Origin: Petunia secreta
Taxonomy: Eukaryota > Streptophyta > Magnoliopsida > Solanales > Solanaceae
Assembly: GCA_029990175.1 (NCBI GenBank)
Contig: JARKIP010000809.1
Span: forward strand, 1-64,000
DNA length: 64,000 nucleotides
Reading direction: 5' to 3'
How positions within the stretch are numbered: the stretch's first letter is position 1; each line of letters begins with the position of its first letter. The notes beneath the pieces are model-generated. The model was given only the letters and a program-made list of their open reading frames with translations. It did not search any database and was not told the DNA's origin. The translations under genes and the position numbers were made by a program. Positions 11,864 through 23,792 of this stretch are shown here, piece after piece.

Positions 11864-13657
11864 CTAGTATAGTACCCGCACGATGCGCGATGGATATCAA
11901 CGAAAACTAATATACTAAAATAGTACAATAATGATCATTAGAAGCGTCTTCAATTCCTTTCCTTGAAACTCCAAACTGTTCATAACCTAGTTGGGAAGAA
12001 ATAAAATGATTAGTATAAGAGACCACTCTACTCTACAACATGACAAAAACCATCCAAATTTGGAAATAAATTTTTTTAAAAATAAAACATAAACGATGAT
12101 GCCTGGTGATGCCTATCAATAAAATTGCAAAAAATATCAAGACATTCCAGGACACATGAAGAGCTGCTTGAAATGGAGATCAAGATGACTACTGGATTGT
12201 AAGTATATCATCCTGTATTTCATGAATAAGTAATGAAACTTGGTGAAACTACATATGATAGTAAGCTTTTAAAAGAGGGAAATTGTACTTGAAAAGTCTC
12301 CACGGTTGCAGTTGCGATGGTTCATATCCACTATACACATTGATCTTTTAATTAGAAGCGCACAATAGTAACATGAAAGTGATTGAAGCAGATCCTTCAA
12401 CTATATTACATAAAAAGCGATAAAACAAACATCTCAGTACAATCAGATAATGATTAAATGATAGGCACACAAATCTCAAATAACAATTCAGGAACCAAAG
12501 GTAAAGCACAAACAGCTTACTAACAAAAAGATTGATAGTTTATGACCAAGGTGAATACAAAACTGTTCAACTCTAATACACTTGCAAAAGATAGATGTCT
12601 ATCATTGCCCGTGTAATGATGTCTTGGGCTCTTGGGAGTGATAAATTCAGTTTTTGTAGCCATGCTCATATTCTGCAGAAAGCTTTATCTATTTCGAGCC
12701 TAGGGCATAACTAAATTTAAAGTCTAGTCCTTCTCTAAATTCAGCATACTGGTTATTTGAATTTGGCTTCAAATAACCAGTAAAATGCTTATTCTACAGT
12801 ACTATATAGAGACCCTTCGCTTATGAGAAGTATTCAACTCCCAAATGAGCACCTCCAGCTAGTTTTATTTTTACCAAAAGATATTAATTGTTGGATCTGG
12901 TCATAACTCCAACACCATAATGAACAAATGTTAATAGTACAACCAAAAATAGGATTCACATATCTAGTATTTTAGAAGTATAAGCCCATGCCAACACTAC
13001 ACTTAACCTTTTTACTACGCAAAAATTTTAGACAATAATTTAATGGTCTCACCACCTTTTGCTCCCCAATGCATCCTCTTTGAAATGTATGAAACAAAGA
13101 TGCAAACTTTTTCCGTTCCATGTTATGTCTGTTAAAAACACGTTGTATAGTTTATTAGCATTTGGGAAAATGATAAGTTTATGACTAAGATATCTCCTGC
13201 ATAAAAAAGAAATAATTTATTAGCCAGAATCTAAATACAATGTACACAACAAATTAAACAACCAAAAATAAGAGAAGCAGCATATGTTCTTCCTACTAAA
13301 TTTTTCCATGTTTCTCTTGTTTTTGGTGAGAGATAGAGTATATCACTTTCATCGCAATGAATCATCATATACCTCAAATTTCAGCCTTGACTTTGTAAAG
13401 AAACATAGTAGTCATCTCTAATGAATATGAACACTCAGTGACATCTCCAAAAGTCTAATAACATAATAGTATTAGTCCACTTCCTCTCCTGGTTAATTCT
13501 TTCTTCGCCTTAAATCTTCAGTCGGAACTATTAAATGCATCCATATATAATATGTGCATGCTAATCCACCATAAAATCCTTTGAATAAAAACTCAATAAT
13601 ACGCTTCATTTAGAATTCAGATAGTTTATAAAAATTTAACATGTAGCGTCTAAATAC

Positions 13658-13958
13658 CTGCATAATGTCGCCCTCCAATTTTTGCTAGATGAATAGATAG
13701 ATCATCATCAACAGTATCTTGTATCTTATTTCCACCAGGTGTATTTGCATTCCGCAAAGTTTATTACAAAGACCATGCTTGGTAGTGGAAACTATAATGT
13801 GTTAGAATACTCATTAAATGAGCCAGCACAAAAGTTTATCACCTTATGTGTCCCTAGAAAGTGGATAACTTCTTTTGTCCCTGCATCATCAAAGATTATA
13901 AGATCTAGATGTCTAAGTTCCGAAAATTGCTTTTCTATTATCCTTTCATTAAGCTCAC
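13658..13958 (-). pseudogene. Exon-like segments of an unidentified gene inside Helitron B
   Basis: On the minus strand 13958-13843 is bounded by TTGCAG| and |GTGATA and reads ELNERIIEKQFSELR, then HLDLIIFDDAGTKEVIHFLG. A second open piece ending at 13658 before |GTATTT reads KIQDTVDDDLSIHLAKIGGR. I do not recognise the protein. Coding-like wording between splice sites suggests captured exons. Confidence 0.35.
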
Positions 13959-16406
13959 CTGCAATCTGATCAATCAGGTAATGGAATAAACATCAAACCA
14001 TTCAAATAGAATATAAATTGTCTGCATTCCAAGAGCTCATCATAAGATAATGAGGTAAAGGCTTTTCGTTCACACTTTACATATACGCATATTGCCTAAT
14101 TAAAATATAAGAAAGTTATACATACCATACAGAACTAATTCTAAAAGGATAATGCAATACTTTTTCATCTCGCGGAAAATAAAAATACATACATCTAGAA
14201 CTAAATCCCACAGAAGCAATTCAAAAGCATACAGATTACACTAATTCTAAAAGGATTTTATGATACCTTTTCGTTATACAAAGTAATTCAAACACAAACA
14301 TGTACAACTAATTCTTTCTCAAGCAGAAAAGGACTACATGTGCTTCATGAAGCTTTCACCTGTTACTCAATCCTATTATAAGAGGAAAAAAAGTACATGA
14401 AGGAATCCTTCAACCTTATCAATTTAAAGTACAGAGACGTGTGCATCATGAGGACTTCTTAAACCACAGGTTTTGTATTATTATTGTGTAGATTTAGTTG
14501 TAGCTATCATTCGGATATAAATTCAACTTCAAAATATTTTTTATAAGATAATATTCTTATTTTTTTCTTATATTATTCTACCTTATAAAATGGAAGAAGA
14601 AAATCAAGATTAACAGAAATGCTCTATAAGCTATAAAATCATATTATCTCATCTACAAATTGTGAAACAAAAGATATTTTAGATTTTTTTTCGATAATTT
14701 TACTATATTGTTCATACAAAAAGCAATACATGGAGAAGATGATGATACCTGAGCTCTTGAGTCATAACCTAGTTCCCTCATGTACTAAGCTAAAAAAAAT
14801 TGGATTTCTGAGGTACTACTAATCTAAAAGAAGAAGAAAGGAAAAATATTGAAATTGATCAAATAGTCAAAAGGTTACATTATTAAATGGAAAGCAAGAG
14901 AGAGGTGATATAGATCAAAGTAGGAGAAGCCGTGATAAGCAAAAGAGATAACATATTCATGATAGCTAATGCGTTATTAGCGATTCAAGCACCATAGAAG
15001 GACCAATAATATTTGTAATAGCCAACGTGCTATTAGCGCTTCAACCATCACTCCAGTAATCAATGAAAGAGCACCACCACTCTTCTCATTAAACCAAATC
15101 TTAATCAGTGCAACTAAATCAACGGTCAATACTTAACCAATTATGTAAGCATTTGTAAGCACATGAATAGAATGCTTCATAAAATGCACTGAATGATACC
15201 TTGTTATAGGTTTCTTCTAGTTGTTCTTGACATTTAATATGTAACCTCGCCATTGGAGTTGCTTTAAAATAACTGATTGAATTCAAACTGCACGTTCGCA
15301 ACTAAATCTCAATTTTCAAACCTGAAATGAAAATTGAGCAAGACAACTTTATATAGGTATTAAAAATCAACCAACAATATAAATACTAAGAAAGCAGAAA
15401 AAGAAAAAGAATATTGCCATTCAGTTCACATAAATATTACTAAAAATTCCATGGAAAAAAAAATAATATATTTAACTTACCTAGAACTCATCCCCAAGTT
15501 CGCTTACTTTTTTCCACTTATACTACATGGATTGTTATAAACACTCCTACCATATCATGTTTGTTAAGCTAAGGAATAGTAATTAAAACTTGCCAGAGCA
15601 TTAAGCTATTCTACTCTTTCGATAGCCTCTAAAGTACATACTTCCTGTATAATATTCTGATAAGCTTTATTGCACTACTACTCTTTTTCTGGAACAATAT
15701 CTATATTTTTCATGGCATACTACTGGCAAGATAAATATTTATAGATGGAAAATTACAGCATGAAAATGATAGGCATAAGAAACTAAGACGATTTCTTCTC
15801 AAGCAGATCAACATGATCAAAACACTTGTTCTCTATTGCAAAGGTAGTTAGTGCTGAGAATGTCAAAAGAATAACTACTAACATGAATGCCATCAACCAA
15901 CAATATAAATACTAACATGAATGCCATCTTGGGTCAAAACTATAAATCTAACTATTTCACACTAAATAAAGTTAGATAAATATATGTAGATGCATCATAT
16001 GTATCACAGAGGAAAAAGATCAACAAAATACCAACTAAACGAAATATAATATTATGCTATTTATGTTGGCTTTAAAATACTTGGAAGAAGAAGAAGAAGA
16101 AAGAAAGAAATCAACAAAACAAAAACTCCCCATTTACAACAAAATCACGTATAAATCAAAATCCAGATTCGTACTTCAGTAATTAGACTTGTCGCATACA
16201 TTAGTCATACTGCACTCCACACAAAACTTTATTTTCATTGAATCATATTGACTAACACCTTCACATTAATCAAAATGTTCTTCGTAAAAACAACATGCAC
16301 AGCCTCACGAACTCTCAACGGAGCCGTCAACAAAATTTCCAAAGAAAGATAAAGTTGACTCTAAATTATGCATATCAAAATTAAAGTTAGTGCTCAAAGT
16401 TCATAC

Positions 16407-16493
16407 CACTGCTATCCGTGGAGTATCTATGAAGTTTCTGATTTCGTATGCATATTCGGTTTGTTTCGCTAATTTCTTCCCTTGATTTACCAT
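16407..16493 (-). pseudogene. First-exon-like segment in Helitron B
   Basis: On the minus strand an ATG at 16493 opens a 29-codon stretch, MVNQGKKLAKQTEYAYEIRN then FIDTPRIAV, that runs into GTG|GTATGA, a good splice donor. It would be the first exon of the same captured gene as the pieces at 13.7-13.96 kb. The source gene is unknown. Confidence 0.35.
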
Positions 16494-17099
16494 TGCTTAT
16501 TCGAAAAAGAATCCGAATTTCAATTGGTAAGTCTTTTGGAAGAAGAGTGAGAAAATTTGGCGATTAATGGTGCTATTTTACTCTTTGTGTGTTTTTCAAC
16601 TGCCTCTTCCTAGTTAGTTTTGGATCTCCATATTTTGCCAGTTATTTCTTGGTTCAAAGAATGTGCATGTGAAGTGGGTTTGAAGTGTTCAGAACGTGAA
16701 TAAAACTTTTAAAAAAATGGATTAACTTTTACATCGTGGATAAAACTTACTGTCAAGTTAATTTTTAAATTCAGATTAACCACTTTTTTAGTTAGGTAAC
16801 AAATCAGTTGTCTTGTCCTAAAAATATACACATGACTTTATATCTACCCTACACTTGGCTGAATCTTAGCCTAGACTTCCTTACTTTTAATAATACATCG
16901 ATTTTTTTTTTCATTTTTTATTTTCAATTTGAAAAGTAACTAACATTTTAAATTTGAAAAACTAACAATTAAAAATTGTTATGTTCTAACTAAAATTCAA
17001 ATAACTACTACTTTGTACTAAACAATTACACATGGCTTTTTTCTTGATATGCCACTTGGCTAATTTTTAGTGGCTACTACATGCCTTTTAATATATATA

Positions 17100-20000
17100 C
17101 TAGTATAGTACCCGCGCGATGCGCGGTCAAAATTAACATAAACTAATCATAGCAAAGTTTACATATTTAAATAGCAAATATATAATTGGTTTTACTATTG
17201 TGGTTCTCTATTTTTTCTTTCGGTTGAAAACGACTCCATAGACGATATTACGATAAGAAAGTATGAAATTAATTAATAATGCATTCATTCAAATGACAGA
17301 AAATTTAGTAACACAAAATAATCATATAGTTTGTAATATAAATATTTAAGTGACCATATAGTTTGTAATGCAACTAATATGAATTGATTAAGTAAAATAA
17401 TAATATTTAGATGGAAATAGATTCAGAATACTATTTAGCTGAGATGCAAAACTTATCTTCTTGAGAAAGATACAATAAGAATAGAAAAATAAAACTACTC
17501 TATGCGTCAAATTGTCTATAGACTTCTATTAAAATTTCAATTTTAACATAGAAGTAACTGTTTGTTCTTTCAAAATTACGTGCTTACTAATTTTTTTTAC
17601 ATCGTATCATGAACAATGTTAAATATATAAATGATTATCTTTAAATGCCCAGATACCATACTGCTAATAATATTACAACTCAAAAGACACAATTACAATC
17701 TTGAAAGTTAAAAAAGATATAAAAATTATCTTTTAATTTGTAGCATATTCTAAAATAAAAATACAATTAATCAAATGACTACGATGTAAAAATAAAATTT
17801 AAGAATTATTGTTTTGCAGAAGTTAAGCTTCTTTTATATGTCTTCAAACACAAACTATTGACCTTACAATCCTATGAATACAAAATATTCACTTTAAAAG
17901 TGTAAATTATGTGAAGCTTTCATGTCAATAGTTAATATATAGAAGTAACTTCCTATCTAAGCCCCTTCGTCCTCCAAGTAAAACGAATATAAGTAACTCA
18001 TAAAGACACAACACCAACAATAAACATTATTGACACAATCTCAACCGTAAAGAGCTAAGTGTTTGTCTTTGTCATTTGGTCTTTATTTTGTTATGGTTGC
18101 CTAAGCTCACTCGGAAGCTCCTAAACTCGATAACCATGGCTCAATATATACATAATATTTTCTGACTTCTCATTAACAAAGTGGACCACTTCTCTTTTCC
18201 AACTTCGCTTTTGCAGGCATCGTAATTTACAGGATAGCCTCATCTTCTCCCTCCAATATTCAACTCCAAATGGACAACGATTTGTACATGATAATATTTA
18301 CTATATGAAAATTGTACTGATAAATCCTGGTATTTTAGTGTTGATCTTCGAGCCAAAACTATCATCCAAGTATCAAAAAAAATGTAAGTATAATTTATCT
18401 TGAAACAACCAAATCCATTGATTATGAGGATATAGTTTATGCAAAACTTATTATATTAAAGAAAAAAATACTCTTAGCAAATAGTGATCTTGCCCATCTG
18501 AGCATTTAAGTTTTATAGTTCTAAGAACATATGAAATATCATCATGAATTTTATGACTTATCCACAAATACAATACTTTTTAAAATAAAAAGAAACGAAC
18601 CACAGATTCATTAAACGACCTTTCCTTTGATAATACTTAATATCAACACTATATAGTTTTTCTTTGATAATACTTATTAATATCAACACTATATAGTTTA
18701 TGGTAAAAAAAATATGAAGTATTACTTAATTCACAAAATAATTGAATGAAACTGTATTAAATATATCAAAACTATTTAATAGCACATTTCTTAGTTCATT
18801 TCTTCTTCACCCAATTATTTCCATGAAAACAATAAAAGTCATCTTAAAGTATAAGCTTCAAGATATTCCTAACAAAATTTTTCCTTTTAAAGATGGCAAT
18901 GCAGACTTACCTCACTCTGTATCTTACATAATTTTGATCTTATATACGGATGTATGTCATGTTGAAGATCTTCCTCCAAATGGCAGCAGGGTAACAACTT
19001 AATTTATAAGAGCATGTCTTTTGCTTATAACCTACGTACAACACCAGAGCATGTTAAGATGAGGGCTAATCGAGATGCGATTCTTGATATACTATAGCAA
19101 GTACTATAATTTAGACCAATAAAAGTTCATTACATGTAAGGGAAGGAAAATGGGAGGAGTTCAACTGTTTATAACATATTTCAATAAGAAAAAACACCAT
19201 TTCAAAACTTCAAGAAAGAAAACCAATGTAAATTTTCTTCCAAATTCCCACGTTCATCATGCGGAAACCCTTGAAACAATTGATAATTCCTAAGAGTTGA
19301 TATTCTAAGATAGGATTCACTTATCACATGCATAGATGTTGAATTCTAAGATAAAATCTCTAAATAAATCAGTTAAAGAGGGACATTCAGTTTTGAATTT
19401 TTATTTTTATTTTTATCAGTCAGATAAATTCTATAGAGATTAACAAAAGTAAAAATTACTAAAGAAACAAAACCTCAATTGATATTACCCAACTCTTTCA
19501 TCCAGAATAGATACTTCATAATTTCTTATCAATTATAAAAAAAAAACAGTGAAAATGTGAAGAAAATGTCTTTCTATCTCTTAGTTCAAAAAAGAAAAAG
19601 TTATAAAAAATCTGAAACATTAAATTTAAAATACTATCATTTTGTTAGTATTACTCAAAAATTGGCTGCCAGATAGACTAAAACTCCTTTTTGAGAGGTC
19701 AACTGCTCAAACATTTAATGGTGAAGATAAAACATATGATGAATATTTTAAGATCAAGATACTCCTCCATACTCTCACCTGTCACCTCCTTGGGCTTGAC
19801 ATGAATCCTCTTTTAAAATGTATGAATCCTCGATGCAAATTCCTTCCATGTCATGTGTATGATAGCCTTGCGCCAATGGTAAATTTATGGTCAAATATCT
19901 CATGAATTCAGCTGAAAAAGAAACATGTTGATGACAAACTAAAATAAAATATGAAAAACATATTGCAATGCCAGAAACTGAAGCAGCATATAAATCTTCT

Positions 20001-21601
20001 TCCTGCTAAAATTTTTGCCATGTTCCCAGTGTTATTGGTGGTAAATACATCACTTTCATCACACATATAAAATCATCGATCAGATTGTATTGTAGAAGAA
20101 AATGCAGAAAATGGTTCCAACTCTACCTTTCTTGCCATAGTGTCGTTAAGAGAATCATCACATACTTGAGAATTCACATAACGTAAGATATTTTTTAGGA
20201 GGAAATAGGAGAATTTGTAGGAGTTAGTAGAACTTTTAGGATAAACTGTTGCATTATGAAAAAAATTTGTAGAAGATTTGTTAGGAGGAGTTATTCCTAT
20301 CATGGAAGTTCTTATACATAAGTTTGACTCAAAAATTCAAAAGTAACTATACGAATTGTGATATTTACAAAATTTTTAGAGATATTATTTGAATATACCG
20401 AAATAATTGTAAAAACTAACCTCTAAAGGCAGATTTCTGGATAAGATTTGCATATAAATTCACGCAAGCAGCTTTTAGAAAGATCCTATCATGGTGAAAC
20501 TCTTAGTAGTTTCACATAAGCTATTCTTTTAGGAGGATTCCATCATGGATAAAACTCGTCTATGTGAGCATGATTCATCCACCAAAAAATAGGAACGTGA
20601 TATATGTTAAAAAATAGGACGTGGATCAAAGATTTCCTATGCATATCATTTTCAAGAGAATTTTGAGAATATTTCACAACAAATTAATCAAATCTAACTG
20701 TATTACATAAATTTTGCAATACAAAAGCATCGGATTACCTGTATTTTGTACTGGTATCTCTATAGTTTTTGCACTGGAAAAAGAAGAAGATTTAAACAAA
20801 AAGTCTTCGACTCTTTCTTCTCATGTTGCATCTGACAGGAAAAATATATATTTGCCAAATACAATTTGAAAAAACATATAGCAAAGCACAAAGTGAAGCA
20901 ACATACCTTGGTTCTTGCTAAAGAAAATTTATTAACAGTTGGAACATTAAAATTCAACATCAAGCAAGTAAAATGAAGAAATTAGTGTAATTATTTGTAC
21001 CTTTTGCTTAATGACGGGAAGCATGGCTGAATATACCCACACATTCTTCTAATTCATTATGGATACTTGTTCCACATGATAAGAAAATATTTTATAATCT
21101 GAATTCCCAATTCATGAAAGAAACAAAGTGCCAGTTATTTTTTTTCAAGTATCAATCCTTATGTCACCAAATTAGAAGGAAAATCCTCACGTCTGTATTA
21201 GAGGTTACTGCCCAAAAAATAGGAGTAATTAAAATGGAAGTTTCTGCCCAAAATTTCCGCTTAGTTTTATCTATTAAAAAATTATAATTTATTGGACTAC
21301 TATATTTTGGGAGTACTGGTGAGAAGTGGGATACATGGTTATCCTAAATAGGGCCGTTACACATTGATTCATTAAACTTTATCCTTTTATCCTTTTTAAT
21401 TATCTTTTCATCTTTTTGCTTTTTGATTTGTTGTAGTTTAAAATGGAATCAGTTGCATTGTCTAATTCAAAATATGGTTATCTTCTAACTAAATCACCTA
21501 ATTTAACCATTTTGTCCTAAAAATTAACACATGGCCTTTTTTTTATATGCCACTTGGCTAATTATTAATGGCCATTACATTCCTTTTAATATATATATAG
21601 A
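17100..21601 (-). mobile_element. Helitron C (non-autonomous, minus strand)
   Basis: The 3' end at 17100 is near perfect: on the minus strand CCGCGCATCGCGCGG forms a 6-bp GC stem with an ATC loop, followed by GTACTATACTAG and T. The 5' end at 21601 reads TCTATATATATATTAAAAGG, preceded by A. The length is about 4.5 kb. No helicase/Rep ORF is present. ORF-like pieces at 18742-19002, 19642-19905 and 20073-20303 have no recognisable domain, but parts of 19.76-20.3 kb match the gene-fragment region of Helitron B. It appears to have inserted into the 5' terminus of Helitron B. Confidence 0.8.
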
Positions 21602-21609
21602 TATATAGA

Positions 21610-22011
21610 TTCTTTAAATCTTCTTTATAGTAAAGTTTAATTATTATTTATACAGTTAAATATATTTGAAACGCATGATTGAAAAAGATAATTTGAAATC
21701 TGAAATATTACTAACATCATACGAAATGAGAGTGGTCGAATTACAAGTTACCAACCCATAGTAGACCACTCGATTGTGAACATAATTACTCATCCTTAAT
21801 TAGATATTCTGGGTTCGAATTTTTAAAGTAGAAAAAATTCTAGGAGCACATCTCCAAATATGGGCTTTACGCAGTATGAACTCAGACCTCATTGCAAACA
21901 TCGGCTGGAAAATTTAACCAAAAAAAAAAGGTATTAATACATAAAGGAATATTCACATTTCACAGAGACAAATAGGATCAAATATAGCATTATAAGGCTC
22001 GTAGCACAGAA
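21610..22011. other. No gene recognised
   Basis: AT-rich flank between Helitron C and the tRNA gene. I see no feature to report. Confidence 0.5.
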
Positions 22012-22095
22012 GTCAGGATGGCCGAGTGGTCTAAGGCGCCAGACTCAAGTTCTGGTCCTCTAACGAGGGCGTGGGTTCAAATCCCACTTCTGACA
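22012..22095 (+). tRNA. tRNA-Leu (anticodon CAA)
   Basis: An 84-nt class II tRNA. The acceptor stem GTCAGGA pairs with TTCTGAC and the discriminator is A. The A box is TGGCCGAGTGG and the B box GGTTCAAATCC. The anticodon stem-loop CCAGA-CTCAAGT-TCTGG gives CAA, and the long variable arm TCCTCTAACGAGGGC is typical of tRNA-Leu. There is no intron. It is clearly unlike chloroplast trnL, so it is a nuclear gene. It reads leucine UUG codons. Confidence 0.97.
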
Positions 22096-22098
22096 TTC

Positions 22099-22103
22099 TT
22101 TTT
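22099..22103 (+). terminator. Pol III terminator
   Basis: A run of five T begins 4 bases after the tRNA, with a further TTTT a few bases on. Confidence 0.85.
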
Positions 22104-22426
22104 CTTTTAATTTGGTATTATGTCTTAACAATTGTACTTAAGTTCAACCCCTTATGAAACGGTAAATAAAATTTTCGTATTTTCAAAATACATGCACACA
22201 GAAAGCTTATACAAGAGGCATATTCAGTATCTAAAAGTAGTTGATACACCTCTTAATACATATACACCCTCAGCATTTTTCTTTAAGATGTTCTATGTAC
22301 ATATGCATAGTTTTAGCCTGAAACTGAAAATACACTTGCACCCACTGCTTATATGTTGGTATTTATTCTCTAGCAGAGTACACACATACGCCCACTGCTT
22401 TTTTATTTTTTTTGTTTTAAAAAGAC

Positions 22427-22618
22427 TGCCTATGGCCTTAGCCTTTTCCCTTAAGATCTTGCCAGTTGAAGTTTTCGGCAAATCTTCAAAGATGACTGTT
22501 CGAGGTGCCATATAATGAGGCAAGTGATTCCTGCAGAAGTTGATTATATCTTGAGCACTGACATCGAATCCCTCTTTCAACTTCACGAATGCACAAGGCG
22601 TTTGTCCCCAATGATCAT
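22427..22618 (-). pseudogene. C-terminal fragment of an acyl-activating enzyme gene
   Basis: The minus strand encodes DHWGQTPCAFVKLKEGFDVS, AQDIINFCRNHLPHYMAPRT, VIFEDLPKTSTGKILREKAK and AIGSLFK. This matches the last 60-70 residues of the full gene at 23793-26922. It lacks the QKFV after GKI, and the upstream part of the enzyme is missing. The sequence before 22618 is unrelated. It is a truncated tandem copy about 1.2 kb downstream of the intact gene. Confidence 0.85.
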
Positions 22619-22619
22619 A

Positions 22620-23190
22620 ATAATCTCACAACCATAGGGCTTTAAAACTCGCAGAGATAGTACGAACAATTTTTGTATACTTAGATCTTCATGACATTCA
22701 CTCGAGTGCATAGTCGATTCTTTTGAATAGGGCGGATATTCTTTTTGATAACGGATGGTATTAGTAAAACATGAATCTTGGACCTCTATTTGCACCGATT
22801 GCAATTCATCAAAGAGCTTATCGACCTAGAGTATTAAAGAGAGTATTTTTATTTACTTATTTATATCTTCAACAAAACTAACAGTTTTTTTGTGGGATGT
22901 TTACCCAATCCATGTTTCCCTCCTTGAGTTATTCACTGCATGCGTTCCAATAACGTTCCATGCATGTTTTACACATTGAGATTGTTGCCTTTTGCGCCCA
23001 AATCTAGGTGAAACTTTTGTTTCCAGCAATTTCAGGTAATAGAAAGTGTAATTTTGTAAAAACTAGGTAGGATAATTATTAGAAGTTTTGAGTCATACAT
23101 TGGATGGGAAACAAGTTGGTTGCCTCCTTATATGGATTTGGACAATTCTCCCCTCATGAACTAATTTTTCATTCGGGTCGAGTTAGGCTT
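22620..23190. other. No gene recognised
   Basis: Intergenic DNA. The stretch 23095-23170 (GATGGGAAACAAGTTGGTTG ... GGACAATTCTCCCCTCATGA) is a diverged copy of 23390-23455, flanking the tandem repeat that follows. Confidence 0.5.
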
Positions 23191-23192
23191 TT

Positions 23193-23368
23193 AGGTCCGT
23201 CCCTTTTTGGGGCCCTATTTGTCCGTGCTCCAATTGGCAAGCTTTAGGTCCGTCCCTTTTTGGGGCCCTATTTGTCCGTGCTCCAATTGGCAAGCTTTAG
23301 GTCCGTCCCTTTTTGGGGCCCTATTTGTCCGTGCTCCAATTGGCAAGCTTTAGGTCCGTCCTTGGGTG
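23193..23368. repeat. 53-bp tandem repeat, 3.3 copies
   Basis: Units starting AGGTCCGTCC begin at 23193, 23246, 23299 and 23352 and are almost identical (CTTTTTGGGGCCCTATTTGT then CCGTGCTCCAATTGG). Near identity suggests recent amplification. Confidence 0.95.
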
Positions 23369-23792
23369 TGCAGGTGTCAGAGTGGGTTGAAGTCCCATAT
23401 TGATTGGGAAACGGAATGGTCGTCTTCTTATATTTAGTTGGACAATCCTCCCCTCATTAGAGCTTTTGTGTTGAGTTAGGCCTAAGAAGATTCATATCTT
23501 CACAATAATCAAATTCAACAAAAAAAGGTTGACAATATATTTTCAACATCTGCCTGTCACTTCGAAAAGTGTGTGTCTTAAACAGAATCCATGTTACCAA
23601 CAACCGCAATTTCTACATTTTTCAAATACTTTGGAGTTTTTCAGATTGGATGATTAACATTTTCAATTGTACGCCCCAATGTTGCAGGACAAAGCATACC
23701 AATGCACTACATAATGAAAATTGTGGCACAAAAGAATGATATACAGACTTTCAGCATCAGAGAAGCAAGCCAAGTGCTGCTGCTTCTTCATT

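Larger units (their letters stand above)
11864..17098 (-). mobile_element. Helitron B (non-autonomous, minus strand)
   Basis: The 3' end lies at 11864: on the minus strand, GCGCATCGTGCGGG forms an imperfect hairpin followed by TACTATACTAG and then a T, the CTAG|T end expected of Helitrons. The 5' end lies at 17098, with TATATATATTAAAAGGCATG and AGCCAAGTGGCATATC. The terminal TC is displaced by Helitron C (a TCTATATA piece at 21602-21609 may be the remainder). Internal similarity to Helitron C is visible, for example 13270-13380 against 19978-20070 (GAAGCAGCATAT ... TATCACTTTCATC / CATCACTTTCATC). I see no Rep/helicase ORF, so it is non-autonomous. It contains exon-like pieces of an unknown gene. 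Confidence 0.75.

Noticed and set aside
22132..22515. 127-aa + strand ORF downstream of the tRNA
   Set aside because: It overlaps the antisense of the truncated AAE fragment and has no domain.
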